DNA of 64,000 nt from Phenylobacterium montanum (GCF_018135625.1 NZ_CP073078.1:3628501-3692500); one strand, 5' to 3'; shown: positions 46,239 to 55,213, counted from the first letter of the stretch. The notes: generated from the sequence alone by a model not told the origin. Numbers and translations are program-made.

Positions 46239-47054
46239 TCAGCGGCCGGTGAAGGCCGGCGCGCGCTTTTCAACATAGTGGGCGACGCCTTCCTTGAAGT
46301 CTTCGGAGACGAAGCTCCCGGCCATGTCGGCGTTGGCGCTGTCGATCGCTTCGCCTAGGGTCTGGAAGAGGCCGTTCCAGATCTCCCGCTTCATTTCCCG
46401 CAAGGACCGGGGCGAGACCTCGCGCGCCAGCATGCCGGCATAGGCCATGACCTCGGCCATGAACTGCTCGTGCGGGATCACCCGATTGACCAGGCCCATG
46501 GCCAGGGCCTCGGCCGGGCTGACCCGGCGGGCGGAATAGAGCAGGTCGGCGGCGTTGGCGAACCCCACCAGCCGCGGCAAGAGCCAGCTGGACCCATGCT
46601 CGGCGATCAGCCCGCGGCGGGAGAAGGCGGTGGAGAACACCGCAGCGTCGGAGGCGAAGCGCAGGTCGGCATAGAGCGAGATGACCAGGCCCAGGCCCGC
46701 GCAAGGCCCGTTGATGGCGGCGATGATCGGCTTGGGCACAGCGGGGAAGTAGGAATAGGTCTTCTGGAAATCGGCGGCCGAGGCGGGGTCGAAGGGCGCC
46801 TCGGCCTGGGTCGCCGCCCGGGTTTCGCCACCCTGGATGGTCTGCAGGTTCTGCATGTCGGCCCCGGCGCAGAAGCCGCGCCCCGCGCCGGTCAGCACGA
46901 TCACCCGCACGGCCTCGTCCTCGGCCGCGGCGCGCATCGCCGCCTTGACCTCCTGGTGCATCCGCCCGGTCCAGGCGTTGAGCCGGTCGGGCCGGTTCAG
47001 CGTGATCGTCGCGATCCCGCCCTCGCTGGCATAGAGGATTTCGGAATAGTCCAT
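46239..47054 (-). CDS. Enoyl-CoA hydratase/isomerase family protein
   Basis: A 271-residue crotonase-fold protein: TITLNRPDRLNAWTGRMHQE, TGAGRGFCAGADMQNLQ (oxyanion hole) and INGPCAGLGLVISLYADLRF, then the SRRGLIAEHGSSWLLPRL segment containing a glutamate. These fit enoyl-CoA hydratase of fatty-acid oxidation, though crotonase members vary in reaction. It lies between a CoA-transferase and an M20 hydrolase on the same strand, suggesting degradation of a CoA-linked acid. Confidence 0.9.
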   Translation of the reverse strand: MDYSEILYASEGGIATITLNRPDRLNAWTGRMHQEVKAAMRAAAEDEAVRVIVLTGAGRGFCAGADMQNLQTIQGGETRAATQAEAPFDPASAADFQKTYSYFPAVPKPIIAAINGPCAGLGLVISLYADLRFASDAAVFSTAFSRRGLIAEHGSSWLLPRLVGFANAADLLYSARRVSPAEALAMGLVNRVIPHEQFMAEVMAYAGMLAREVSPRSLREMKREIWNGLFQTLGEAIDSANADMAGSFVSEDFKEGVAHYVEKRAPAFTGR

Positions 47055-47140
47055 GGCCGCTCTCCCTCCGGTCGTTCCAGGTCCGTTGTTTTTGAGAGAC
47101 TAGCTCAGACCGGTCGGTGCGGGAGTGGAAAACGACGGCT

Positions 47141-48337
47141 TCAGACGGCGCCGGCCTTGTGCAGCGCCTCCAGGGCGTCTGCATCCAGCCCCAGCAGCCC
47201 CCCCAGGACCTCGGCGTTGTGCTCGCCCACGGCCTGCGGCGCGATGGTGCGGATCGCGCCCGGCGTGGCCGACAGTTTCGGAAACACGTTCTGCATCTTC
47301 AGTCCGGCGAACCGGGGGTGGGCCACCTCGACGATCGCCTCACGGGCGGCGAAGTGCGGATCCTCGATCATGTCGGCGGCGGAATAGATGCGGCCCGCAG
47401 GGATCGAATGCTCGACCATCAGGGCTTCGACCTCGGCGATTGTCAGGGTCCTGGTCCAGGCTTCGATGCGCTGGTCCAGCTCGATCTGGTTGGCGCCGCG
47501 GGCCACGTGGGTCGCATAGCGCGGATCGTCGGCCAGGTCCGGCAGGCCCATGGCCTGGCAAAGGCGGCGGAAGATGCCGTCCTGGTTGGCCCCGATCAGA
47601 TAGTCGCCGTCCTTGCAGGCATAGACGTTGGACGGCGCGATGCCGGGCAGGTACGAGCCCGACCGCTCGCGCACGATGCCGCTGACCGCGTACTCCGGCA
47701 CGAGGCTCTCCATCACCTGCAGCACCGATTCATAGAGGGCGGCGTCGATCACCTGGCCCTCGCCGGTCTTTTCCCGGTGGTGCAGGGCGGCCAGCACGCC
47801 GAGGCAGCCATAGGTGGCCGTCAGGCTGTCGCCGATCGAGACGCCCATGCGCGAGGGCGGCCGGTCCGGGTCGCCGACGATGCGCCGCCAGCCGCCCATG
47901 GCCTCGCCCACCCCGCCGAAGCCGGTGCGTGCGGCGTAGGGGCCCGTCTGGCCGTAGCCGGACATGCGCACCACGATCAGGCCGGGGTTCTCGCGCCGCA
48001 GATCCTTGGGGTCCAGGTTCCAGCCCTCGAGCGCGCCGGGGCGGAAGTTCTCGATCAGGACGTCGGCCTTGGCGATCAGCCGGCGGGCCAGGGCCTGGCC
48101 CTCGGGGATGCGCAGGTTGATCGACACCGACTGCTTGTTGCGGGCGATCACCTCCCACCAGACGTGCTCGCCGCGGCCCCAGACCCGCATGGGATCGCCG
48201 GCGCCCGGCGGCTCGACCTTGATCACCCGCGCCCCGAAATCACCCAGGAGCTGGCCGCAGAACGGTCCGGCGATCAACTGGCCCATCTCCACCACCAGAA
48301 GGTCGCTCAGGGGGCCGGGCTTGGCGGGTTCAGTCAT
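47141..48337 (-). CDS. CaiB/BaiF family CoA transferase
   Basis: A 398-residue family III CoA transferase: the N-terminal VVEMGQLIAGPFCGQLLGDF, IKVEPPGAGDPMR and ENFRPGALEGWNLDPKDL are characteristic, with the catalytic-aspartate region near MGVSIGDSLTATYG. It would move CoA between carboxylic acids. It lies 86 bases upstream of the enoyl-CoA hydratase gene on the same strand; the acid substrates are unknown. Confidence 0.93.
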   Translation of the reverse strand: MTEPAKPGPLSDLLVVEMGQLIAGPFCGQLLGDFGARVIKVEPPGAGDPMRVWGRGEHVWWEVIARNKQSVSINLRIPEGQALARRLIAKADVLIENFRPGALEGWNLDPKDLRRENPGLIVVRMSGYGQTGPYAARTGFGGVGEAMGGWRRIVGDPDRPPSRMGVSIGDSLTATYGCLGVLAALHHREKTGEGQVIDAALYESVLQVMESLVPEYAVSGIVRERSGSYLPGIAPSNVYACKDGDYLIGANQDGIFRRLCQAMGLPDLADDPRYATHVARGANQIELDQRIEAWTRTLTIAEVEALMVEHSIPAGRIYSAADMIEDPHFAAREAIVEVAHPRFAGLKMQNVFPKLSATPGAIRTIAPQAVGEHNAEVLGGLLGLDADALEALHKAGAV

Positions 48338-48409
48338 GGGGCGTGCCTTGCGCTGACGGGTCTGGCCGAACGCATAGCTCGCACCGATCGCCAGGGCGAG
48401 GGCCTGGGC

Positions 48410-48943
48410 CTAGGGCTTGCCGGTCTCGGCATAGGCCTTCAGCCGCGCCATTTGCAGGCCCAGCACGTGGTCCACGGGCGTGGCCCAGCCGGCGAAGCCG
48501 TCCTTGGCGTAGCCGCCGACATCGTAGGTCAGCACCAGGTCCGCGCCGCCGTCCTGCGGCTTCAGGGCGAAGGCCAGATGGCCGGTGACGCCCAGGGTCT
48601 GCAGCGGCCCCAGCGCGCCCTCCAGCCGCAGCATCTTGCCTGGCGCGACGAACACCACCCGCATGTGCGCGACCGAGCCGCCGTCCTTCAGCGCCTCGCA
48701 GAAGCAGCCGCCGGCCTTGGGCTCGATGCTCAGATTGGCCGAGTCGCCGGAAAAGGTGTGGTCCGGACTCCACCAGCGGCCGATATCGACCAGGGCGGCA
48801 TAGGCCTTGTCGGGCGGGACGGCCAGGTGGAGCGCGTGGCGCACCTCGAAGCCGTTCGGCTGGACGTCGACGACCTCGGCCCGGGCTGCGCCCGAAGATG
48901 CGACCACGGCGGCCACCGCCGCCAGAACCAGCTGAATCCGCAC
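48410..48943 (-). CDS. Exported SRPBCC/START-like protein
   Basis: A 177-residue protein with a signal peptide (RIQLVLAAVAAVVASSGAARA) and an SRPBCC-like fold segment: FEVRHALHLAVPPDKAYAALVDIGRWWSPDHTF-type sequence, split here as motif positions 30-62, and PVDHVLGLQMARLKAY at the end. The fold binds hydrophobic ligands; exported members are less common. The start is GTG at 48943. No function can be named. murI lies 39 bases upstream on the same strand. Confidence 0.72.
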   Translation of the reverse strand: MRIQLVLAAVAAVVASSGAARAEVVDVQPNGFEVRHALHLAVPPDKAYAALVDIGRWWSPDHTFSGDSANLSIEPKAGGCFCEALKDGGSVAHMRVVFVAPGKMLRLEGALGPLQTLGVTGHLAFALKPQDGGADLVLTYDVGGYAKDGFAGWATPVDHVLGLQMARLKAYAETGKP

Positions 48944-48982
48944 GCCCGCCTCCCCGGCTTTCTTGTTCGTCGGGATTGAGAC

Positions 48983-49834
48983 CTAGGCGGCGTCGAAACT
49001 CAAGGGCGCGCCCCAGAAGCTGGAGACCAGCCCGTTCTGCGGCCCCGCCCGGCCGGTGGTCAGGAACCGCCGCGCCCCGCCGGTCCCGGGCGCATATTCC
49101 GGGTGCCGCTCCAGATAGCGCACGATCGCCTCCGCCGTGGCCGCCGGCTGGTGGATCAGCGGCGTGCCGGGCGGCAGGGCGGCGCGGAACAGGTCGGCGA
49201 TGATCTCGTAGTGGGTGCAGCCCAGGATCGCCCGGTCCGGAGCGCGGCCGATACGCTTCTTCAGCGCCGCCACGTGCCCGTCCACCGCCGCCTTCAGCGC
49301 CGCCTGGCCCTCGCCGGCCTCGATCATGCGGGCCAGGTTCGGGCAGGGCTCGGAGAACACCGCCACGTCCTGACGGCGCTTGTCGATCTCGATCTCATAG
49401 ACCCGGCTGGCCGCCGTGCCCGGTGTCGAGAACACGCCCAGGATGTCCAGCTGCTCGACCTTGTCGCCGCGCCGCTCGGCCTCGTGCTCCCAGGGCAGGC
49501 CGGTGGCCTTTTCGATGGTCGGCACGATGATGCCGAGGACGTTCAGCGCCCGCCCCTGCTCGCGCCGATAGCCGGGCAGCCAGGTCTGCTGCAGTCGCCG
49601 CAGGGCTATGGCCGAAGCGGTGTTGCAGGCCAGGACGATCAGGTCGCAGCCCTGGTCGAACAGGCGCTCGCAGCCCGCTCGGGTCAGGGTGACGATCTCC
49701 TCGCCCGGGCGGCCGCCATAGGGCTGGTTGGCCTGGTCGGCCAGATAGATCAGGTCGGCGTCCGGCAGGGCCTGAACCAGAGCCCGATGCACCGAAAGCC
49801 CGCCCACGCCGGAATCGAAAACGCCGATGGCCAT
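48983..49834 (-). CDS. murI: Glutamate racemase
   Basis: Makes D-glutamate for peptidoglycan. The 283-residue protein begins MAIGVFDSGVGGLSVHRAL and has both catalytic cysteines, in VLACNTASA and LGCTHYEI, plus the DQANQPYGG segment. Length is usual. It reads leftward toward the SRPBCC gene. Confidence 0.97.
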   Translation of the reverse strand: MAIGVFDSGVGGLSVHRALVQALPDADLIYLADQANQPYGGRPGEEIVTLTRAGCERLFDQGCDLIVLACNTASAIALRRLQQTWLPGYRREQGRALNVLGIIVPTIEKATGLPWEHEAERRGDKVEQLDILGVFSTPGTAASRVYEIEIDKRRQDVAVFSEPCPNLARMIEAGEGQAALKAAVDGHVAALKKRIGRAPDRAILGCTHYEIIADLFRAALPPGTPLIHQPAATAEAIVRYLERHPEYAPGTGGARRFLTTGRAGPQNGLVSSFWGAPLSFDAA

Positions 49835-49885
49835 GGCCCGGCTTTAGCCGAGCCCGCGGCGCTTAGAAACCGGAAAGAGGTTAAT

Positions 49886-50347
49886 TCAGTGCGGCATGTT
49901 CTCTGTGTTTGAGGCCGTCGCCGCCGCCACCCAGGGCGCCACCGAGGCCAGCCGCGCCCGCCGCGCGACCCGGCCCTGCCAGAGGTAGAGCAGGGGTGTG
50001 ATGATGAGCTCCATGACCAGGGCCGCCACCATCCACGGATCCAGCGGCCCTGCGGCCAGAAGGCCGAGGGCGCGGAAAAATCCGCCGCAGACCACGATCA
50101 GGGTCAGCAGCGTGAACCGCGAGCCCGCCAGCTCGATGCGCGGAATGGTGCTCCAATAGGCGAGGCCGATGGCCAGCAACAGGCCCGACAGGTAGCGATA
50201 GTGGCTGTCCAGCCCCGCCCCGCCGGCCTGGTCCAGCATGGCCGGCCCGAACAGCGCCCCCGCCAGCCCCGCCGCGACCGGCGCCCCGCCGCACACCGCG
50301 ACGGCGAGCTGTAGGAGTTTGGTTTCGAGGGGGCGGTGGTGGGTCAC
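49886..50347 (-). CDS. DUF4345 membrane protein
   Basis: A 153-residue protein with about four hydrophobic segments and the motif LDSHYRYLSGLLLAIGLAYW and CGGFFRALGLL, typical of DUF4345. Function is unknown. GTG 50347 is the start; the 51-base gap to murI leaves room for a promoter containing TTAATT. Confidence 0.78.
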   Translation of the reverse strand: MTHHRPLETKLLQLAVAVCGGAPVAAGLAGALFGPAMLDQAGGAGLDSHYRYLSGLLLAIGLAYWSTIPRIELAGSRFTLLTLIVVCGGFFRALGLLAAGPLDPWMVAALVMELIITPLLYLWQGRVARRARLASVAPWVAAATASNTENMPH

Positions 50348-50398
50348 AAAGGGGTTATAGCGCGAGATCGTGGGCGGTGGGGAAAGATCGCGGCGGCT

Positions 50399-50746
50399 TC
50401 ACTCTTGCTCGCCGATCCGCCGCAGGATTTCGTTGAGGGCGGCTTCGGGATTGTCGATCACATCGACATTCCAGAGCCGGATCACCGTGAACCCCTCGGC
50501 TTTGAACCAGCTGTCGCGAGCCTCGTCATAGCCGCTATCGGCGTGCTGACCGCCGTCGCATTCGACGATCACGTAGGGGTCGAAACAGGCGAAGTCGGCG
50601 ATGTAGGGACCGATTGGAACCTGGCGACGGAACTTCAGTCCCTCGAGCTGCCCACCGCGCAGCAAGCTCCAAAGTTTCTGCTCGGCGCGCGTTGGGTCCC
50701 GCCGCATGGCGCGGGCGCGCTTGGTGAGGACGGTGTGATCAACCAC
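50399..50746 (-). CDS. DUF559 endonuclease-like protein
   Basis: A 115-residue protein with the DUF559 core: RRDPTRAEQKLWSLLRGGQL, FKFRRQVPIGPYIADFACF and VIVECDGGQHADSGYDEARD, related to the Vsr/very-short-patch-repair endonuclease fold. Active-site acids (D, then E-x-D) are intact. Function is unknown. The open frame continues upstream into the composite repeat; the family start is closer to GTG 50746 (or ATG 50707), so the longer reading is rejected. Confidence 0.82.
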   Translation of the reverse strand: MVDHTVLTKRARAMRRDPTRAEQKLWSLLRGGQLEGLKFRRQVPIGPYIADFACFDPYVIVECDGGQHADSGYDEARDSWFKAEGFTVIRLWNVDVIDNPEAALNEILRRIGEQE

Positions 50747-51151
50747 AAGGCGCAGCTTGTCACCCAGCGGATCAGCCGCCAACCCTTCCCCCCTTTGTGG
50801 GGGAAGGAGGGGCCCGCTCGCGAAGCGAGTGGGAGGATGAGGGGCGCCGGCGGATCGTCTTCGCGAGGAGTCTTCAGTCGCGCGGCTATCGCCGCGCGTC
50901 CCCTCAACCTCCCACGGCTTCGCCGCGGGCCCCTCCTTCTCCCACAAGGGGAGAAGGGATTGATTTCGCTCACCAAAGCCCATGAAGGTAGCCTTGCTCG
51001 CCGTCCCAGGCTGCTCAAGGACGGCGCGGCGCGCCGCCGCGGTGCGGCCGGCCCTCCGGGCCGGTCCTTGACCAGCCCGGGTCGGCGAGCTCCAATTCCA
51101 TCATGGATTTAGGGGGCGATGTGGCCCGCCGACTGCAACACGGAGGCTGAG
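50747..51151. other. Gene-free stretch with composite repeat
   Basis: This 405-base interval between the DUF559 gene and a small membrane-protein gene holds repeat copy 2 (50783-50958). The rest (50959-51151) is GC-rich and shows no reading frame with family features; I see no tRNA or clear terminator in it. Confidence 0.7.
50783..50958. repeat. Composite inverted repeat, copy 2
   Basis: Same layout as copies 1 and 3: left end CCCTTCCCCCCTTTGTGGG with the block GTGGGAGGATGAGGGG, right end with CCTCAACCTCCCACGGC and TTCTCCCACAAGGGGAGAAG. The core differs in sequence and includes its own GCGCGGC...GCCGCGC hairpin. It begins 36 bases upstream of the DUF559 start. Confidence 0.85.
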
Positions 51152-51406
51152 GTGAAGCAGATACTTCGGATCGCAAGCGCGGCGCTAGTCATGCTCGGCC
51201 TGTTTGAGTTGCGCGATCTGCTGGGGATTGTCGCCGCGGCGGTCGGGGCTGCGAAATTCCACGATGGCTGGACGTTGTATCCGCCAGAGGTCGGCCATTC
51301 CTTGTTTGACCCGTCCGTTCCCGCAGGCCTGATGCTGTTAGCCGCGGGCGTGTTTGTAGGACTGGCGTCTCTACTACCGTTTCGTCGCCAGACCTCCCTT
51401 CCTTGA
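51152..51406 (+). CDS. Small membrane protein, unknown function
   Basis: An 84-residue protein with two hydrophobic segments (ILRIASAALVMLGLFELRDLL and AGLMLLAAGVFVGLASLLPF) and a polar loop containing FHDGWTLYPPEVGHSLFDP. I do not recognise the family. GTG 51152 has GGAGG seven bases upstream and is preferred over ATG 51119. Codon use includes more AT-ending codons than its neighbours, a weak hint of a different history. Confidence 0.5.
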   Translation: MKQILRIASAALVMLGLFELRDLLGIVAAAVGAAKFHDGWTLYPPEVGHSLFDPSVPAGLMLLAAGVFVGLASLLPFRRQTSLP

Positions 51407-51508
51407 CCTTTCCCCCCATCCGGCGTAAATCGCCGCCTCCTCGGCGCAGTCCAAAACGCGCCCTCCACCGCCACGACCCCTGAACCATCAGGACGAGGGC
51501 GGCGAGGC

Positions 51509-51542
51509 CCCCCGTCGACGTGATCGTCCACGGGGGCGTTTT
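51509..51542 (+). terminator. Hairpin with T-run before ffh
   Basis: CCCCCGT pairs with ACGGGGG, then one C-C mismatch and a second stem GACG/CGTC around TGAT, with GC and four Ts after it. It ends 40 bases before ffh. It either ends transcription from the small membrane-protein gene or attenuates ffh. It does not contain the SRP RNA core sequence. Confidence 0.6.
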
Positions 51543-51581
51543 GCGTTTGGGATCAGGCTTGGGAATTCGAAGGTAGGTTTC

Positions 51582-53114
51582 ATGTTCGACGCCCTGACCG
51601 AAAAGCTATCCGGCGTGTTCGACCGCCTCGGCGGCCGCGGCGTGCTGTCCGAAAAGGATGTCGACGAGGCCCTGCGCGAGGTCCGCGTCGCGCTCTTGGA
51701 CGCCGACGTCGCCCTGCCGGTGGCGCGCGACTTCATCGCCAAGGCCAAGGAACGGGCCGCGGGCGAGGCGGTGGTGCGCTCGGTGCGGCCCGCCGACCAG
51801 GTGGTCAAGATCGTCTATGACGGCCTGATCGAGACCCTGGGCGGGGAGGAGCCGGTTCCGCTGAACCTGGCCGCCGCGCCGCCGGCGGTGATCCTGATGG
51901 CCGGCCTGCAGGGCTCGGGCAAGACCACCACCGCCGCCAAGCTGGCCCTGCGCATCTCGAAGACCGAGCGCAAGAAGGTCATGATGGCCTCGCTCGACAC
52001 CCGCCGCCCGGCGGCCATGGAGCAGTTGGCCCTGCTGGGCCAACAGGCCGAGGTCGACACCCTGCCCATCGTCGCCGGCCAGTCGGCGCCGGACATCGCC
52101 CGCCGCGCCATGTCGGCCGCCAAGCTGGCCGGCTACGACGTGCTGATCCTCGACACCGCCGGCCGCACCACGCTCGACGAGGCGATGATGGCCGAGGCGG
52201 CCGAGATCGCCCGGATTTCGCAGCCGACCGAGACCCTGCTGGTCGCCGACAGCCTGACCGGCCAGGACGCGGTGCGCACGGCCAAGGCCTTCCACGAGCG
52301 CCTGCCGCTGACCGGCCTGATCCTGACCCGCGCCGACGGCGACGGCCGCGGCGGCGCCGCCCTGTCCATGCGCGCGGTCACCGGCCTGCCGATCAAGTTC
52401 CTGGGCGCGGGCGAGAAGATCGACGCCCTGGACGTGTTCGACGCTCGCCGGGTCGCGGGCCGCATCCTCGGCCAGGGGGACATCGTGGCCCTGGTGGAGA
52501 AGGCGTCGGCCGAGCTGGACCAGGCCAAGGCCGAGCGCATGGCCAAGAAGCTGGCCAAGGGCCAGTTCGACCTGGACGACCTCTCCGACCAGCTGGCCCA
52601 GATGCAGAAGATGGGCGGCATGCAGGGGCTGATGGGCCTGCTGCCCGGCGTGCAGAAGATCAAGAAGCAGATTGCCGAGGCCAATATCGACGACAAGATC
52701 TTCCGCCGCCAGCAGGCGATCATCTCGTCCATGACCAAGGTCGAGCGCAAGAAGCCCGACCTCTTGAACGCCTCGCGCAAGCGGCGGGTGGCCGCCGGCG
52801 CCGGCGTCGACGTGGCCGAGATCAACCGGCTTCTGAAACAGCACCGCCAGATGGCCGACATGTTCAAGGCCATGAGCAAGGGCGGCGGCAAGGGCTTCGC
52901 CCGCATGGCCCAGATGATGGGCGGCCAGATGGGGGGAATGGGCGGCGCCGACATGGCGCGGCTCAAGGCCATGGGCGGCGGCAAGCTGCCCCAGGACGCC
53001 TCGCAGCTCTCGGGGCTCGGCGGCCTCGACCCGAACAATCCTCCGCAGATGCCCCAAGGCCTTACGGGCCTGCCCGGCCTCGGCGGCGGCTTCAACCCCT
53101 TCAAGAAACCCTGA
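51582..53114 (+). CDS. ffh: Signal recognition particle protein Ffh
   Basis: GTPase subunit of the SRP that targets nascent membrane proteins to FtsY. The 510-residue protein has the N domain, the G domain with GLQGSGKTTTAAKLA (G1), DTAGRT (G3) and LTRADGDGRGGAALS, and a methionine-rich M domain with a long Met/Gly-rich C-terminal tail (RMAQMMGGQMGGMGGADM) as in alphaproteobacteria. It heads the ffh-rpsP-rimM group, 32 bases before rpsP. Confidence 0.98.
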   Translation: MFDALTEKLSGVFDRLGGRGVLSEKDVDEALREVRVALLDADVALPVARDFIAKAKERAAGEAVVRSVRPADQVVKIVYDGLIETLGGEEPVPLNLAAAPPAVILMAGLQGSGKTTTAAKLALRISKTERKKVMMASLDTRRPAAMEQLALLGQQAEVDTLPIVAGQSAPDIARRAMSAAKLAGYDVLILDTAGRTTLDEAMMAEAAEIARISQPTETLLVADSLTGQDAVRTAKAFHERLPLTGLILTRADGDGRGGAALSMRAVTGLPIKFLGAGEKIDALDVFDARRVAGRILGQGDIVALVEKASAELDQAKAERMAKKLAKGQFDLDDLSDQLAQMQKMGGMQGLMGLLPGVQKIKKQIAEANIDDKIFRRQQAIISSMTKVERKKPDLLNASRKRRVAAGAGVDVAEINRLLKQHRQMADMFKAMSKGGGKGFARMAQMMGGQMGGMGGADMARLKAMGGGKLPQDASQLSGLGGLDPNNPPQMPQGLTGLPGLGGGFNPFKKP

Positions 53115-53146
53115 AGACCCTCAAGACTTAGACAAGGACCAACCCC

Positions 53147-53632
53147 ATGCTGAAGATCCGTCTCGCCCGTGGCGGCGCCAAGAAGCGCCCCTTCTACCAG
53201 ATCGTCGTCGCCGACAGCCATTCGCCCCGCGACGGCCGTTTCATCGAGAAGGTGGGCACCTACAACCCGCTGCTGAAGAAGGACGACCCGAGCCGCGTCA
53301 CCCTGAAGGTCGAGCGCCTGCAGGACTGGATCGCCAAGGGCGCCCAGCCGACCGATCGCGTCGCGCGCTTCCTGGCGGCCGAGGGCCTCGCCAAGTGGGC
53401 CCCGGGCAACAACCCGACCAAGGCCAAGCCGGGCAAGAAGGCCGAAGAACGCGCCGCCGAACGCGCCCAGCGTGAAGCCGACCGCGCCGCCGCGGCCGCC
53501 GAAGCCGCCGCCCAGCCGGCGCCGGAGCCCGAACCCGAAGCCGCCGCCGAGGAAGTCGTGGCCGAAGCTCCGGCCGCCGAGGCTGTTGCTGAAGAAGCGC
53601 CGGCCGCTGAAGAAGCCGCCACCGAGGCGTAA
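53147..53632 (+). CDS. rpsP: 30S ribosomal protein S16 with long acidic-alanine tail
   Basis: The first 80 or so residues are a standard S16 ([48 protein letters not shown]). The total of 161 residues is about twice the minimal family length because of a C-terminal extension rich in Ala, Glu and Pro, beginning after [17 protein letters not shown]. Such tails occur in related alphaproteobacteria; their role is not established. It follows ffh and precedes rimM in the expected order. Confidence 0.97.
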   Translation: MLKIRLARGGAKKRPFYQIVVADSHSPRDGRFIEKVGTYNPLLKKDDPSRVTLKVERLQDWIAKGAQPTDRVARFLAAEGLAKWAPGNNPTKAKPGKKAEERAAERAQREADRAAAAAEAAAQPAPEPEPEAAAEEVVAEAPAAEAVAEEAPAAEEAATEA

Positions 53633-53710
53633 GGCGTTGCTGGCGCCTTGGCGCTCGCACCCCCACCCCAACCCCTCCCCGCAAGGGGCAGGGGCTTTGG
53701 GAATGCGCCC

Positions 53711-54232
53711 ATGACCAACCTGATCCTGGTCGGCCAGGTGGCCGGGGCGTTTGGCGTGCGGGGCGAGGTGAAGATCACCGCCTTCACCGAGAGCCCCGCC
53801 AATCTCCTTTCCTACAAGACCTTGAAGCGTCAGGACGGCTCGCCCGGCCTGACGCTGACCTCCGGCCGCGTCCACAAGGGCCAGGTGATCGGTCGCGCCA
53901 AGGAGGTCGCGACCCGCGAGGAGGCCGAGGCCCTGCGGGGCCTGAAGCTGTTCATCCCGCGCGAGACCTTGCCCCAGCCGGACGAGGACGAGTTCTACCT
54001 GACCGACCTGATCGGCCTCGCCGCCGTTTCGCCCGAGGGCGCGGCTGTGGGCCGGATCAAGAGCGTGCAGAACTTCGGCGCCGGCGACCTGCTTGAAATC
54101 GAGCCCCCCGCCGGCCCCACCTGGTGGCTGCCCTTCACCCGCGATTGCGTCCCCGAGGTCGACCTCGCCGGCTGTAAGGTCGTGGTGGCGCGGCCGGACG
54201 AGGTGGGGGACGAGGAGCCCGGGGCCTCGTAG
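53711..54232 (+). CDS. rimM: 16S rRNA processing protein RimM
   Basis: Binds S19 and the 30S head during maturation. The 173-residue protein starts LILVGQVAGAFGVRGEVKI and has the PRC-barrel segment DEDEFYLTDLIGLAAV and DLLEIEPP with the late WWLPFTRDCVPEVDLAGCKV. ATG 53711 begins the conserved N terminus; the open frame upstream covers the intergenic gap after rpsP. trmD, normally adjacent, is displaced by an inverted tesB. Confidence 0.95.
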   Translation: MTNLILVGQVAGAFGVRGEVKITAFTESPANLLSYKTLKRQDGSPGLTLTSGRVHKGQVIGRAKEVATREEAEALRGLKLFIPRETLPQPDEDEFYLTDLIGLAAVSPEGAAVGRIKSVQNFGAGDLLEIEPPAGPTWWLPFTRDCVPEVDLAGCKVVVARPDEVGDEEPGAS

Positions 54233-54250
54233 GCCTCCGCGACATTTTTG

Positions 54251-54288
54251 GCGCTCTTTCCCGCGAAGGCGGGGTGAGCGCTAAAATA
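54251..54288. other. Imperfect hairpin between rimM and tesB stops
   Basis: GGCGCTC and GAGCGCT ends pair, with an inner CCCGC/GCGGG stem around GAAG. It sits between two convergent stops. Neither strand shows a run of Ts directly after the stem, so Rho-independent termination is doubtful, but it may act as a bidirectional pause or 3'-end stabiliser. Confidence 0.35.
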
Positions 54289-55143
54289 CTACTTCCGCAT
54301 CCGGATCAGCCCTTCCTGGGCCACCGACGCCACCAGGGCGCCGTCCTGGGTGAACAGTTGGCCGCGGATGAAGCCGCGGGCGCCCGAGCCCGAGGGCGTG
54401 TCCTGGGCGTAGAGGTGCCAGTCGTTGAAGTTCGACGGGCGGTGGAACCAGATGGCGTGGTCCAGGCTGGCCGACTGCAGGCCGGGCGTCTGCCACCATA
54501 CTCCGTGCGGCCGCATTGCGGTGCCGAGGAGCGCCATGTCCGAGGCATAGGCCAGCAGGGCCTGGTGCAGATGGGCGTCGCCGCCGATCGGGGCCTTGGC
54601 CCGCATCCAGACATTGTTGAGCGGCGGGGCGACCTCGCCGGCCTGGCTGGGAGTGGCGTGGCGCAGGTCGATCGGCCGCGGCCGCAGCATCATCCGCGCC
54701 TGCTCGGGGGTCATTTTCTTGGCCAGCTCCGCCATCTGGGCGTGGCCGTCGTCCAGCGTGTCGGGCGCCGGCGCATAGGGCATGGCCGCCTGGTGCTCGA
54801 AGCCTTCCTCGGGGACCTGGAACGAGCCGGCTAGGTTGAAGATCTGCTTGCCGTGCTGGATGGCGGTCACCCGGCGGGTGGTGAAGCTGGCCCCGTCGCG
54901 GGCGCGATCGACCTCGTAGAGGATCGGCACGCTGGGGTCGCCCGGGCGGATGAAATAGCAGTGGATCGAGTGGCAGACCCGGTCCTCCACCGTCTCGTAG
55001 GCCGCCAGGAGGGCCTGGGCGATCACGTGGCCGCCGAAAATCCGCGGGCCGCCATCCTCGGGCGCCTGGCCGCGGAACAGGTTCATTTCGATCGGCTCGA
55101 GCGCGAGCGTCTCGACCAGGTTTTCGACGTCGTCCATGGCCAT
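54289..55143 (-). CDS. tesB: Acyl-CoA thioesterase II
   Basis: Hydrolyses medium- and long-chain acyl-CoA. The 284-residue double-hotdog protein has LFRGQAPEDGGPRIFGGHVIAQAL near the start, SIHCYFIRPGD, then SLDHAIWFHRPSNFNDWHLY and the C-terminal ARGFIRGQLFTQDGALVASV with the conserved aspartate/threonine/glutamine elements of TesB. It lies inverted between rimM and trmD, which are usually adjacent, and its 5' side abuts a composite repeat. Confidence 0.95.
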   Translation of the reverse strand: MAMDDVENLVETLALEPIEMNLFRGQAPEDGGPRIFGGHVIAQALLAAYETVEDRVCHSIHCYFIRPGDPSVPILYEVDRARDGASFTTRRVTAIQHGKQIFNLAGSFQVPEEGFEHQAAMPYAPAPDTLDDGHAQMAELAKKMTPEQARMMLRPRPIDLRHATPSQAGEVAPPLNNVWMRAKAPIGGDAHLHQALLAYASDMALLGTAMRPHGVWWQTPGLQSASLDHAIWFHRPSNFNDWHLYAQDTPSGSGARGFIRGQLFTQDGALVASVAQEGLIRMRK

Positions 55144-55213
55144 GGCTTTTCAAATTGTGCAATGCGAAAGGCACGGGGGATTACGCCGCAAAGCCGGGCG
55201 GAGCAAGTTCCCA

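Noticed and set aside
47117-48979. 620-codon plus-strand frame opposite the CoA-transferase and SRPBCC genes
   Set aside because: Crosses two real genes on the other strand and their gap, with no recognisable domain.
50747-50983. N-terminal extension of the DUF559 protein
   Set aside because: The extra codons read through the composite repeat; the family starts near 50746 and repeat-derived peptides of this kind are annotation artefacts.
51407-51581. SRP (4.5S) RNA gene next to ffh
   Set aside because: The region has a hairpin but lacks the conserved SRP RNA core (GGAA tetraloop and asymmetric loop sequences).
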